A stretch of DNA of 47,552 nucleotides from an uncultured Bacteroidia bacterium (GTDB lineage Bacteria > Bacteroidota > Bacteroidia > Bacteroidales > UBA932): contig CACXNA010000014.1 of NCBI GenBank assembly GCA_902768985.1, positions 1-47,552 of the forward strand, in the 5' to 3' direction. Each line of letters starts with the position of its first letter. The stretch's first letter is position 1. Below the pieces are notes generated by a model. It did not search any database, had not been told where the DNA came from, and saw only the letters and a program-made list of their open reading frames with translations. The position numbers were made by a program, and so were the translations under genes. Positions 35,493 through 43,394 of this stretch are shown one piece after another.

Positions 35493-36850
35493 TACAGGCG
35501 CTTGCGGAGCATTTCGGTGATGGGTTCGATGAAGCGGTCGATGTTGCCGGCGCCCAGGGTCACGAGCACGTCGAGCGGCTCCTGCTCCAGCAGGGGCATG
35601 AGCTCGTCGCGCGTGATGAGGACCTTCTCGGGGGCGGTCACGTCCCGGAAGATGATCTCCGACGTGACGCCCGGGATGGGCTCCTCGCGGGCGGGGTAGA
35701 TGTCCAGCAGGATGAGCTTGTCCAGCCCGCTCAGGGCCTGGGCGAACTCAGGCGCGAAGTCGCGCGTGCGGGTGTAGAGGTGCGGCTGGAAGACGCCTGT
35801 GATCTTGCGACCCGGGAAGATCTGCCGGATGGAGGAAATCGCGCTCGCCAGCTCGGCCGGGTGGTGCGCGTAGTCGTCGATGTAGGTCAGCGCCCGGGTG
35901 TTCAGGTGGACGTCAAGCCGGCGCTGCGCGCCCTCGAAGGTGCCGATGGCGTGGCGGACCTTCTGCGCGTCGAGGCCGTAGCAGAGGCAGATGGCCGCGG
36001 CGGCGATGCTGTTCTCCACGTTCACCCAGCCCAGGGTGCCCACGCGGATGTCGTTCAGCACCCCGTTCGGGTAGACGAGGTCGTAGGTGTAGTGGCCGGT
36101 GTCGTCCAGGCGCAGGTGCGTGCTGTGGAAGTCGGCGCGCTCGTCGTCGAAGTGGTAGGTGAAGATCCGCGCCGGCGTGTCGCGCGGCTGGATGGGCAGG
36201 CCGTATTTGAGGATCAGCGTTTCGCTGACCTGCGAGGCGAAGATGCGGAAGGACTCGTGCACGTGCGCGAGGTCGCCGTAGATGTCGAGGTGGTCGGCGT
36301 CCATCGCCGTGATGGCGGCGATCGCCGGGTGCAGCTGGTGGAAGGAGCGGTCGAACTCGTCGGCCTCAGCGACCACGGTCAGCGTGTGGCTGACGAGCAG
36401 GTTGGTGCCGTAGTTCTTGGAGATGCCGCCCAGGAAGGCGGAGCAGCCGGTGCCGCTCTCCGTGAGGATGTGCGCCACGAGCGTGGACGTGGTGGTCTTG
36501 CCGTGCGTGCCCGCGACGGCGAGGCACCGCTGGCCGGCCGTGATCTCGCCCAGCATCTTGGAGCGCTTGATCACGCGGTAGCCGTGCTCACGCACGTAGC
36601 AGAGCTCTTTGAGGTCCTCCGGGATGGCCGGGGTGTAGACCACGAGGGTGTCCTCCGGGTCGGCGGGAATGCGGGAGGGATCGTCTTCATAGTGGACGGC
36701 GATGCCCTCCGCCTCCAGGGCATGCGTGAGGTCGGAGGGGGTGCGGTCGTAGCCGGACACGGCGCAGCCCTTGAAATGGTAATACCGGGCGATGGCGCTC
36801 ATGCCGATGCCGCCGATCCCGATGAAATATACGTTGCTATAGTTGTTCAT
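35492..36850 (-). CDS. murC: UDP-N-acetylmuramate--L-alanine ligase
   Basis: Adds L-Ala to UDP-MurNAc, the first peptide step of lipid II synthesis. The 452-residue protein shows the N-terminal Rossmann motif FIGIGGIGMSAIARYY, the ATP site AVAGTHGKTTTSTLVAHIL (about 112-130), ITAMDADHLDIYG and the MurC-type IDDYAHHPAELASAI. Length is typical. It overlaps murG by four bases. Confidence 0.97.
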   Translation of the reverse strand: MNNYSNVYFIGIGGIGMSAIARYYHFKGCAVSGYDRTPSDLTHALEAEGIAVHYEDDPSRIPADPEDTLVVYTPAIPEDLKELCYVREHGYRVIKRSKMLGEITAGQRCLAVAGTHGKTTTSTLVAHILTESGTGCSAFLGGISKNYGTNLLVSHTLTVVAEADEFDRSFHQLHPAIAAITAMDADHLDIYGDLAHVHESFRIFASQVSETLILKYGLPIQPRDTPARIFTYHFDDERADFHSTHLRLDDTGHYTYDLVYPNGVLNDIRVGTLGWVNVENSIAAAAICLCYGLDAQKVRHAIGTFEGAQRRLDVHLNTRALTYIDDYAHHPAELASAISSIRQIFPGRKITGVFQPHLYTRTRDFAPEFAQALSGLDKLILLDIYPAREEPIPGVTSEIIFRDVTAPEKVLITRDELMPLLEQEPLDVLVTLGAGNIDRFIEPITEMLRKRL

Positions 36851-37971
36851 ATGAGTTTATACACTTCGTCTACAATAGTCTGGGCCGCGTCGAGGCGGGC
36901 GAGCGGCGCGACGTTGCGCTCGATCTCGCGGATGCGCGCCTCGTCGTGCAGCAGGCCCAGCGCCGTGGGAAGCAGCTTCTCCGCCGCTTCGGCGTCGCGC
37001 ACGATCAGCGCCGCGTTCTTGCGGACGAGCGCCATCGCGTTGTGGGTCTGGTGGTCCTCCGCCACGTTGGGCGAGGGGACGAACACGGCGGCCTTTTCGG
37101 CCGCGCAAATCTCGGACACGGAAGAGGCCCCGGCGCGGCTGATGAGCACGTCCGCGCAGGCGTAGGCCAGGTCCATGCGCCCGATGAAATCCGTATAGCG
37201 GATCTGCGGGAGCTCGCGTCCCGCCATGAATTCGTCGATGCCTTTCTTATAATATTTACCGCACTGCCAGAGCACCTCGACGTCCTCGCCGCCGGGGCAG
37301 CCGGCTTCGATCCAGGCGCGCATGGCGCGGTTCAGCGTGCCGGCGCCGAGGCTGCCGCCCACGATGAAGAGGTGGCGCTTGCCCTCGGAGAGGCCGTAGA
37401 ACTTCAGCCCTTCGGCGCGGTCCGCGGCCGTGTAGGCGTGGATCTCCGGGCGGATGGGGTTGCCGCTGAAGACGATCTTCTCCGCGGGGAAGAATTTCTC
37501 CATCCCCTCGTAGGCCACGCAGATGCAGCCCGCGCGCTTGCCCAGGATCTTGTTGGTCAGGCCGGCGAAGCCGTTCTGCTCCTGGATCAGGGTCGGGATC
37601 TTCCGGCGCTCGGCCTGCCAGAGCAGGGGGGCGCTGGCGTAGCCGCCCACGCCGATGGCGATGTCGGGCTTGAACTCGTCCAGGACCTTGCCCGCCTTGC
37701 GGATGCTCCGCAGGAGCTTGCCGGGCACGCGGAAGTTGTGCTTCAGGCCCTCCCAGTTGAGCTGGCGCTGGAGGCCGGCCATCGGCAGGCCCACGATCTC
37801 GTAGCCCGCGGCCGGGACCTTCTCCATCTCCATGCGCCCCTCGGCGCCGACGAAGAGGATCTCCGTTTCCGGATTCGCCTCCTTGAGCTTGCCCGCGATC
37901 GAGATCGCCGGGAAGATGTGGCCGCCCGTGCCGCCGCCACTGATGATTACGCGCAGTTTCTTATATTTCAT
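36847..37971 (-). CDS. murG: UDP-GlcNAc transferase MurG
   Basis: Peripheral inner-membrane GT28 enzyme that adds GlcNAc to lipid I to make lipid II. The 374-residue protein has ISGGGTGGHIFPAISIAGKL (about 9-28), GVGGYASAPLLW and LIQEQNGFAGLTNKIL in the acceptor domain, and FIVGGSLGAG plus SRAGASSVSEICAAEKAAV in the donor domain. It overlaps ftsW by 11 bases. Confidence 0.97.
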   Translation of the reverse strand: MKYKKLRVIISGGGTGGHIFPAISIAGKLKEANPETEILFVGAEGRMEMEKVPAAGYEIVGLPMAGLQRQLNWEGLKHNFRVPGKLLRSIRKAGKVLDEFKPDIAIGVGGYASAPLLWQAERRKIPTLIQEQNGFAGLTNKILGKRAGCICVAYEGMEKFFPAEKIVFSGNPIRPEIHAYTAADRAEGLKFYGLSEGKRHLFIVGGSLGAGTLNRAMRAWIEAGCPGGEDVEVLWQCGKYYKKGIDEFMAGRELPQIRYTDFIGRMDLAYACADVLISRAGASSVSEICAAEKAAVFVPSPNVAEDHQTHNAMALVRKNAALIVRDAEAAEKLLPTALGLLHDEARIREIERNVAPLARLDAAQTIVDEVYKLI

Positions 37972-39337
37972 AGCTGTCGTCTGTCAATTGTCCGGATTCG
38001 TAGGCGTCCAGGTCGTCGAGACGCTCCTGGACCGCCGTGCTCTCGTGCATCTCCACCAGCGGCGCCGCCATGCGCGTCTCCTTGTCGATGCGGCGCGCGG
38101 CGATGCGGCTGAACGAGAGGATGATGCCGAAGGCGATGCTGAAGCAGAGGAAGGCGCTGTTGCCGTGGCTGATGAGCGGCAGGGTCTGGCCGGTCATCGG
38201 GCCGATGTCCGCGTTCACGTACATGTGCAGGAAGGCCTGGCCCGCGATGAGCAGGCACAGTCCCGCCACGGTCAGCTTGGCGTAGTGGTCGCTGCCGCAG
38301 TTGCGCACGATGATCGAGGCGCGCGCGAGCAGCGACACATAGAGGAAGATGACGAAGATACCGCCCAGCAGGCCGTATTCTTCGATGATGAAGCTGTACA
38401 TGAAGTCCTCGGACATGTCCGGGACCACGTAGCGCTGGGTGCTCTGGCCGGGGCCCTTGCCGATCAGGCCGCCCTGCTTGACGGCGATCTTGGCGCTGTA
38501 GGGCTGGCGGATGGCGTCCAGGGCCTCCTGGTAGGCGATCGTGCCCTTCGGGTTGTCGAGGACCTGCTGCTCCCAGTCTTCGTCCTCGAACACGCGGGAG
38601 ATGCCGGTGCCGATGCGCTCGAAGAGCGGGTGCTCGTTGTGCTTGGTGGCGCTGTACAGGCCGAAGATGGCTCCCAGCAGCAGGATTGCCGCCAGGGCGA
38701 GCAGGGTCATGTCGCGCAGGTTGCCGCCGCCCAGCAGGATCATCACGAACATCAGCAGGCCGATGATCAGGGCGCTGGAGTTCGAGCCCGGGATGATCAT
38801 CCCGAAGATGACCAGGAACGGGGCGTAGAGGTAGAGGACCTTCTTCCAGAACTCGTTCTGCGGGCCGCGGAGCTCGCCCCGCTTGAGGGCGTCCATCGCC
38901 CAGGCGAGGTAGAGGACCATCGCCACCTTGACCACCTCGAAGACGTGCACCTGGAAGCCGCCCACAGACAGGATGCGGTAGGCGTTGTTGATGTTGATGG
39001 CTTTGAGGAAAGGCACATTGATGTGTATGTCGAGCAGGAACAGCAGCACGAAGGAAATCAAGAATCCCCACTGGCTGCACCAGCGGAAGAACTTGATGTT
39101 CTTGATGTTGTAGAGGATGATGATGACCACCATGCCGGCCAGTGCCACGAGGAACTGGTTCTTCACGAGGTCCAGGCGGGTCATCCCGTCGCGCAGCAGG
39201 CGCGACGACGAGGAGAACATGCAGACGATCGAGAACAGGAACAGCATGAGCACGATGATCCACACCACCTTGTCTCCTTCAAAGTGGTCGGCGAATGTCC
39301 AGATGCTGGTCTTCTTCCTGTTCTTCTCGTCTGCCAT
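37961..39337 (-). CDS. ftsW: septal peptidoglycan polymerase FtsW
   Basis: SEDS-family glycosyltransferase that polymerises lipid II with FtsI. The 458-residue protein has about ten membrane spans. The conserved extracellular segment KQGGLIGKGPGQSTQRYVVP, DFMYSFIIEEYGLLG and the P-x-S region GQTLPLISHGNSAF are all present. It has a charged N-terminus of about 20 residues and a soluble tail of about 45 residues. It begins five bases after the murD stop. Confidence 0.95.
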   Translation of the reverse strand: MADEKNRKKTSIWTFADHFEGDKVVWIIVLMLFLFSIVCMFSSSSRLLRDGMTRLDLVKNQFLVALAGMVVIIILYNIKNIKFFRWCSQWGFLISFVLLFLLDIHINVPFLKAININNAYRILSVGGFQVHVFEVVKVAMVLYLAWAMDALKRGELRGPQNEFWKKVLYLYAPFLVIFGMIIPGSNSSALIIGLLMFVMILLGGGNLRDMTLLALAAILLLGAIFGLYSATKHNEHPLFERIGTGISRVFEDEDWEQQVLDNPKGTIAYQEALDAIRQPYSAKIAVKQGGLIGKGPGQSTQRYVVPDMSEDFMYSFIIEEYGLLGGIFVIFLYVSLLARASIIVRNCGSDHYAKLTVAGLCLLIAGQAFLHMYVNADIGPMTGQTLPLISHGNSAFLCFSIAFGIILSFSRIAARRIDKETRMAAPLVEMHESTAVQERLDDLDAYESGQLTDDSYEI

Positions 39338-39342
39338 GGCTG

Positions 39343-40686
39343 TTACAGGTGGCGGACCGCCTCCTTGAACAGGCGGCCGCGGTCTTCATAATTCTTGAAC
39401 AAATCGAAACTCGCGCAGCACGGGCTCAGCAGCACCACGTCGCCCGGACGGGCGAGGGCGGCGGAAGCCTTGACGGCCTCCTCGGCGGAGCGGGTGTCCA
39501 CGATCTTGTCGCTGCCGACGATGTCCTCGAAGGCGGCGTGGATCTTGGCGTTGTCCACGCCCAGGCAAACGATGGCCTTGACGTGCTTGCGCACCAGGTC
39601 GTTGAGGACGCTGTAGTCGTTGCCCTTGTCGGTGCCGCCGACGATCCAGACGACCGGGCGGCTCTGGCACTCGAGGGCGTACCACGCGGAGTCCACGTTG
39701 GTGGCCTTGGAGTCGTTGATATAGAGGACGTCGCGCACGCTGAGCACGGGCTCGAGGCGGTGCTCGATGGGCGCGAAGGTCTTCAGGCTGGCGCGGATGC
39801 TCTCGTCGCTGATGCCGGTGGCCTTCGCGGCCAGGGCCGCGGCCATGGAGTTGTAGACGTTGTGCTTGCCGCCCAGGGACAGCTCCTGCAGCAGGATCTC
39901 GGTCTCGTCCTGCTCGTAGCGGAGGACGATGCGGTCGCCCCCGCGCAGGAAGGCGCCCTGCTCCACTTCCTTCTCCTGCGAGAAGGGGAGCATCTTGGCC
40001 TTGATGACCACCTCCTCCAGCTGGCGGATGGTGATGGCGTCGTCGGAGTCGAAGATGAAGCAGTCGTCCGGCCGGAGGTTGCGCGTGATGCGGAATTTCG
40101 CCTGCGCGTAGTTCTCGAGCTTGTGGTCGTATCGGTCGAGGTGGTCGGGCGTGATGTTGGTGATGATGGCGATGTCCGGGCGGAAATCATACACGTCGTC
40201 CAGCTGGAAGCTGCTGATCTCCAGGACGTAGTAGTCGTGCTTCTCGGTCGCGACCTGCAGGGCGTAGCTCTTGCCGATGTTGCCGCCCAGGCCTGCGTCG
40301 AGGCCCGCCTCCCGGAGGAGGTGGTAGATCAGGGAGGTGGTGGTGGTCTTGCCGTTCGAGCCGGTCACGCAGATCTTCTTCGCGCTGTCGTAGCGGCCGG
40401 CGAATTCGATCTCGGAGACGATGTGCGTCCCCTGCTCGCGCAGGGCCTTGATCATGGGAGCCGTGCCCGGGATGCCGGGGCTCTTGACGACCTCGTCGGC
40501 GTTGAGGATCTTCTCGGGCGTGTGCCCGCCCTGCTCGAAGGGGATGTCCCACTTCTGCAGCGTGGCGAGGTACTCGTCCTTGATCTTCCCGTTGTCGGAC
40601 AGGAAGACGTCGAATCCCTTGACTTTCGCGAGCACGGCGGCTCCGACGCCGCTCTCCGCTCCTCCCAAAACTACAATTCTTGCCAT
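39343..40686 (-). CDS. murD: UDP-MurNAc-L-Ala--D-glutamate ligase
   Basis: Adds D-Glu to UDP-MurNAc-L-Ala. The 447-residue protein shows VLGGAESGVGAAVLAKVKG at the N-terminus, the ATP site VTGSNGKTTTTSLIYHLL, ITNITPDHLDRYD and INDSKATNVDSAWYAL, with LLSPCCASFDLFKNYEDRG near the C-terminus, all standard MurD motifs. It lies nine bases after mraY. Confidence 0.97.
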   Translation of the reverse strand: MARIVVLGGAESGVGAAVLAKVKGFDVFLSDNGKIKDEYLATLQKWDIPFEQGGHTPEKILNADEVVKSPGIPGTAPMIKALREQGTHIVSEIEFAGRYDSAKKICVTGSNGKTTTTSLIYHLLREAGLDAGLGGNIGKSYALQVATEKHDYYVLEISSFQLDDVYDFRPDIAIITNITPDHLDRYDHKLENYAQAKFRITRNLRPDDCFIFDSDDAITIRQLEEVVIKAKMLPFSQEKEVEQGAFLRGGDRIVLRYEQDETEILLQELSLGGKHNVYNSMAAALAAKATGISDESIRASLKTFAPIEHRLEPVLSVRDVLYINDSKATNVDSAWYALECQSRPVVWIVGGTDKGNDYSVLNDLVRKHVKAIVCLGVDNAKIHAAFEDIVGSDKIVDTRSAEEAVKASAALARPGDVVLLSPCCASFDLFKNYEDRGRLFKEAVRHL

Positions 40687-40695
40687 ATCTTTCTA

Positions 40696-41853
40696 CTATC
40701 TAACTTTAAGTAATGCCAATGTGCTGACTGCCAGGATGATTCCGATGATCCAGAAGCGCGTGACGATGCGCGGCTCCGGGATGCCCTTCTTCTGGTAGTG
40801 GTGGTGGAGCGGCGCCATCAGGAAGACGCGCCGGCCCTCGCCGTATTTCTTACGCGTGTGCTTGAAGTACGTGCGCTGGATGATGACCGACAGGCTCTCC
40901 ATCAGGAAGATGCCGCACAGGATGGGCAGCAGCAGCTCCTTGCGGATGAGCACGGCGCTCACGCCGATCACGCCGCCGATCGTGAGGCTGCCTGTGTCGC
41001 CCATGAAGACCTGGGCGGGGAAGGTGTTGTACCACAGGAAGCCCAGCAGCGCGCCCACGAAGGCGGCCATGTAGATGGCCACTTCACCGGCGCCGGGGAT
41101 GTGCATGATGTTGAGGTAGTGCGCGTTGAGCGCGTCGCCGCTCAGCCAGGCGATGATACCGAGGGCCACGCCCACGATGGCCGAGGTGCCCGTGGCGAGG
41201 CCGTCCATGCCGTCGGTGAGGTTGGTGCCGTTGGAGCAGCCCAGGACCACGAGGATGATCATGACCATGTAGATGCCCCAGGAGCAGTAGACGCCCAGCT
41301 GCCCGCGGAAGGGGGAGAGCCAGGAGTAGTCGAACTCGTGCGCCTTCACGAAGGGGATCGTGGTGACGAGGCGCTCGGTGGAGATGCTCGGGCTCAGGCA
41401 GACGGTCAGGGCCACGAAGAGGCCCAGGCCGAACTGGAGGATGAGCTTGCCCCGCTCGCTCATGCCTTCCTTATTATGCTTGAAGACCTTGATGTAGTCG
41501 TCGGCAAAGCCGATGGCGCCGCACCAAATGGTGGTGCCGATGAGCAGCAGGGTGTAGATGCTGTCGAGGCGGCAGACCAGCAGGGCGGAGCCCAGCAGCG
41601 CGGCGATGATGATTACGCCGCCCATCGTGGGCGTGCCTTTCTTCTGCATCTGGCCTTCCAGGCCGAGGTCGCGGATCTCCTCGCCGATCTGCGCGCGCTG
41701 CAGCTTGCGGATGATGGCGCCGCCCGCGAAGAAGGCGATCAGCATGCTGATCACGGCCGCGAGCATGGCGCGGAAGGAGAGGTAGTTGAAGAGCCGCGCG
41801 CCGGGGATGTGCAGGTCGAGGCTCAAGAGCCAGTCTACGAGGTGATTCAGCAT
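40696..41853 (-). CDS. mraY: phospho-MurNAc-pentapeptide translocase
   Basis: Integral membrane enzyme that moves phospho-MurNAc-pentapeptide to undecaprenyl phosphate, making lipid I. The 385-residue protein has about ten spans, the KKGTPTMGGVIIIAALLGSA motif, FADDYIKVFKHNKEGMS with the catalytic Asp pair, NGTNLTDGMDGLA and MGDTGSLTIGG, then LMAPLHHHYQKKGIPEPRIV. It overlaps murE by seven bases. No murF lies between them, unlike in E. coli. Confidence 0.97.
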   Translation of the reverse strand: MLNHLVDWLLSLDLHIPGARLFNYLSFRAMLAAVISMLIAFFAGGAIIRKLQRAQIGEEIRDLGLEGQMQKKGTPTMGGVIIIAALLGSALLVCRLDSIYTLLLIGTTIWCGAIGFADDYIKVFKHNKEGMSERGKLILQFGLGLFVALTVCLSPSISTERLVTTIPFVKAHEFDYSWLSPFRGQLGVYCSWGIYMVMIILVVLGCSNGTNLTDGMDGLATGTSAIVGVALGIIAWLSGDALNAHYLNIMHIPGAGEVAIYMAAFVGALLGFLWYNTFPAQVFMGDTGSLTIGGVIGVSAVLIRKELLLPILCGIFLMESLSVIIQRTYFKHTRKKYGEGRRVFLMAPLHHHYQKKGIPEPRIVTRFWIIGIILAVSTLALLKVR

Positions 41854-43394
41854 GATTCGAGGGTTTTGAAGGTTTCCAGTACAATTTCACGTTCGTCGAA
41901 GTGGTGCTTCTCCGTGCCGAGGATCTGGTAGGTCTCGTGGCCCTTGCCGGCCAGCAGGATGGTGGCGCCCTTCGGGGCGAGCAGCAGGGCGGTGCGGATG
42001 GCCTCGCGGCGGTCGGCGATGCAGACCGTCTTGGCGAGGGCCGTCGGGTCGAGCCCGCGCTTGATGTCTTCGATGATGTCCTCCGTGCGCTCGGTGCGGC
42101 TGTTGTCGGAGGTGATGAAGATGCGGTCCGCGAGGCGACCCGCCACGGCGCCCATCTCCGGGCGCTTGGTCTTGTCGCGGTCGCCGCCGCAGCCGAACAC
42201 GCAGACGAGCTCCCGGTCGGGGGCGACGTCGCGCAGGGTCTTCAGGACGTTCTCCAAGGCGTCGGGGGTGTGGGCGTAGTCGATGACGACGCTCAGCTCC
42301 TTGGGCCCGCGGAGGGTCTCCAGACGGCCCGGAGCGGGCTCCAGGCGGGACAGCGCCACGAGCGCCTCGTCCTGCGGGACGCCGAGCACGAGGGCGGTGG
42401 TGTAGATGGCCAGGAGGTTGTAGGCATTGTGCGCGCCGATCAGGCGCGTCCACACCTCGCTGCCGTCGATGCGGAGCAGCATGCCCTCCGGGCTCTGCTC
42501 GAGGATGCGGGCGCAATGGTCGGCGGCGCTCCGGCAGGAGTAGCCGACCACGTGGGCGGCGGTGTTCTGGACCATCACTTCGCCGTGCTTGTCGTCGAGG
42601 TTGATGATGGCCGTGGCCTGGGCGGAGAGGCCGTCGAAGAAGAGTTTCTTGCAGCGGAGGTACTCCGCGAAGGTGCCGTGGTAGTCGAGGTGGTCGTGGG
42701 TGAGGTTGGAGAAGATCGCTGCGCGGAATTCCAATCCGGCGATGCGCTGCTGCTCCACGCCGATCGAGCTCACCTCCATGAAGCAGTACTCGCAGCCCGC
42801 CTCGACCATCTCGGCGAGCAGGGCGTTGAGGGTGACGGGGTCGGAGGTGGTGTTGGCGGTCTCGCTGCGGCGGGTGCCGACGTAGTTGGCGATGGTCGAG
42901 AGGAGGCCGCATTCGTAGCCGAGGTGGCGGAACATGTGGTACAGCAGGGTGACCGTCGTCGTCTTGCCGTTCGTCCCCGTAATACCCACCAGCTTGAGCT
43001 TCCCGCTCGGATGCCCGTAAAACGCATCCGCCGCCATAGCGACAGCCTTCCGGCTGTCGCCGACGGTCACTGATGTGACCGCCGCAGGCACCTTCACCCC
43101 CTGCGCCCCCTCAAGGGGGATGGCCGGATAATCGCTTTCGCGATCCGGCCTGCTCGCGGGAACGTTGCTACCAGCGCAAGCAGCGCTCGAGGATTCGTAC
43201 AGGACGGCGGCGGCGCCGGCGTCGATGGCTTTCTGCAGGTAGGCGCGGCCGTCGTTTCCGCAACCGTTGACGGCTACGAAAAGGCTGCCGGGCTGCACGC
43301 GGCGGGAGTCGTTGGTCACGGACGTGATCTCCACATCCTCGCGGCCCTGAACGGCGAGCACGCCGCAGTTCTTTATGATATCACTCAGTTTCAT
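41847..43394 (-). CDS. murE: MurE ligase with an in-frame insertion
   Basis: Adds the third amino acid, expected to be meso-diaminopimelate in this phylum, to UDP-MurNAc-L-Ala-D-Glu. The 515-residue chain has the ATP site GITGTNGKTTTVTLLYHMFR (about 137-156), the segment NTTSDPVTLNALLAEMVEAG and VIDYAHTPDALENVL. Two oddities: residues about 68-106 (SSSAACAGSNVPASRPDRES and the following PAIPLEGAQGVKVPA) form an insertion of about 29 residues relative to the Bacteroides sequence I recall, coded by a run of palindromes; and the substrate motif DNPR reads DNSR (ITSDNSRTE). It overlaps ftsI by four bases and mraY by seven. Confidence 0.95.
   Translation of the reverse strand: MKLSDIIKNCGVLAVQGREDVEITSVTNDSRRVQPGSLFVAVNGCGNDGRAYLQKAIDAGAAAVLYESSSAACAGSNVPASRPDRESDYPAIPLEGAQGVKVPAAVTSVTVGDSRKAVAMAADAFYGHPSGKLKLVGITGTNGKTTTVTLLYHMFRHLGYECGLLSTIANYVGTRRSETANTTSDPVTLNALLAEMVEAGCEYCFMEVSSIGVEQQRIAGLEFRAAIFSNLTHDHLDYHGTFAEYLRCKKLFFDGLSAQATAIINLDDKHGEVMVQNTAAHVVGYSCRSAADHCARILEQSPEGMLLRIDGSEVWTRLIGAHNAYNLLAIYTTALVLGVPQDEALVALSRLEPAPGRLETLRGPKELSVVIDYAHTPDALENVLKTLRDVAPDRELVCVFGCGGDRDKTKRPEMGAVAGRLADRIFITSDNSRTERTEDIIEDIKRGLDPTALAKTVCIADRREAIRTALLLAPKGATILLAGKGHETYQILGTEKHHFDEREIVLETFKTLESC
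43039..43150. repeat. palindrome cluster inside murE
   Basis: Four hairpins in 112 bases: GCGACAGCC/GGCTGTCGC (43039-43060), GGTCAC/GTGACC (43065-43080), CCCCCT/AGGGGG (43106-43119) and GGCCGGAT/ATCCGGCC with an inner stem (43122-43150). The last three fall in or next to the inserted residues. Confidence 0.75.

Noticed and set aside
40687-41846. Missing murF as a possible deletion
   Set aside because: Absence of murF between murE and mraY is usual in Bacteroidota, where it lies elsewhere; mraY here follows murE in the normal way.
43039-43193. Frameshift or pseudogene in murE
   Set aside because: The frame is open through the insertion, and conserved motifs continue on both sides in the same frame.
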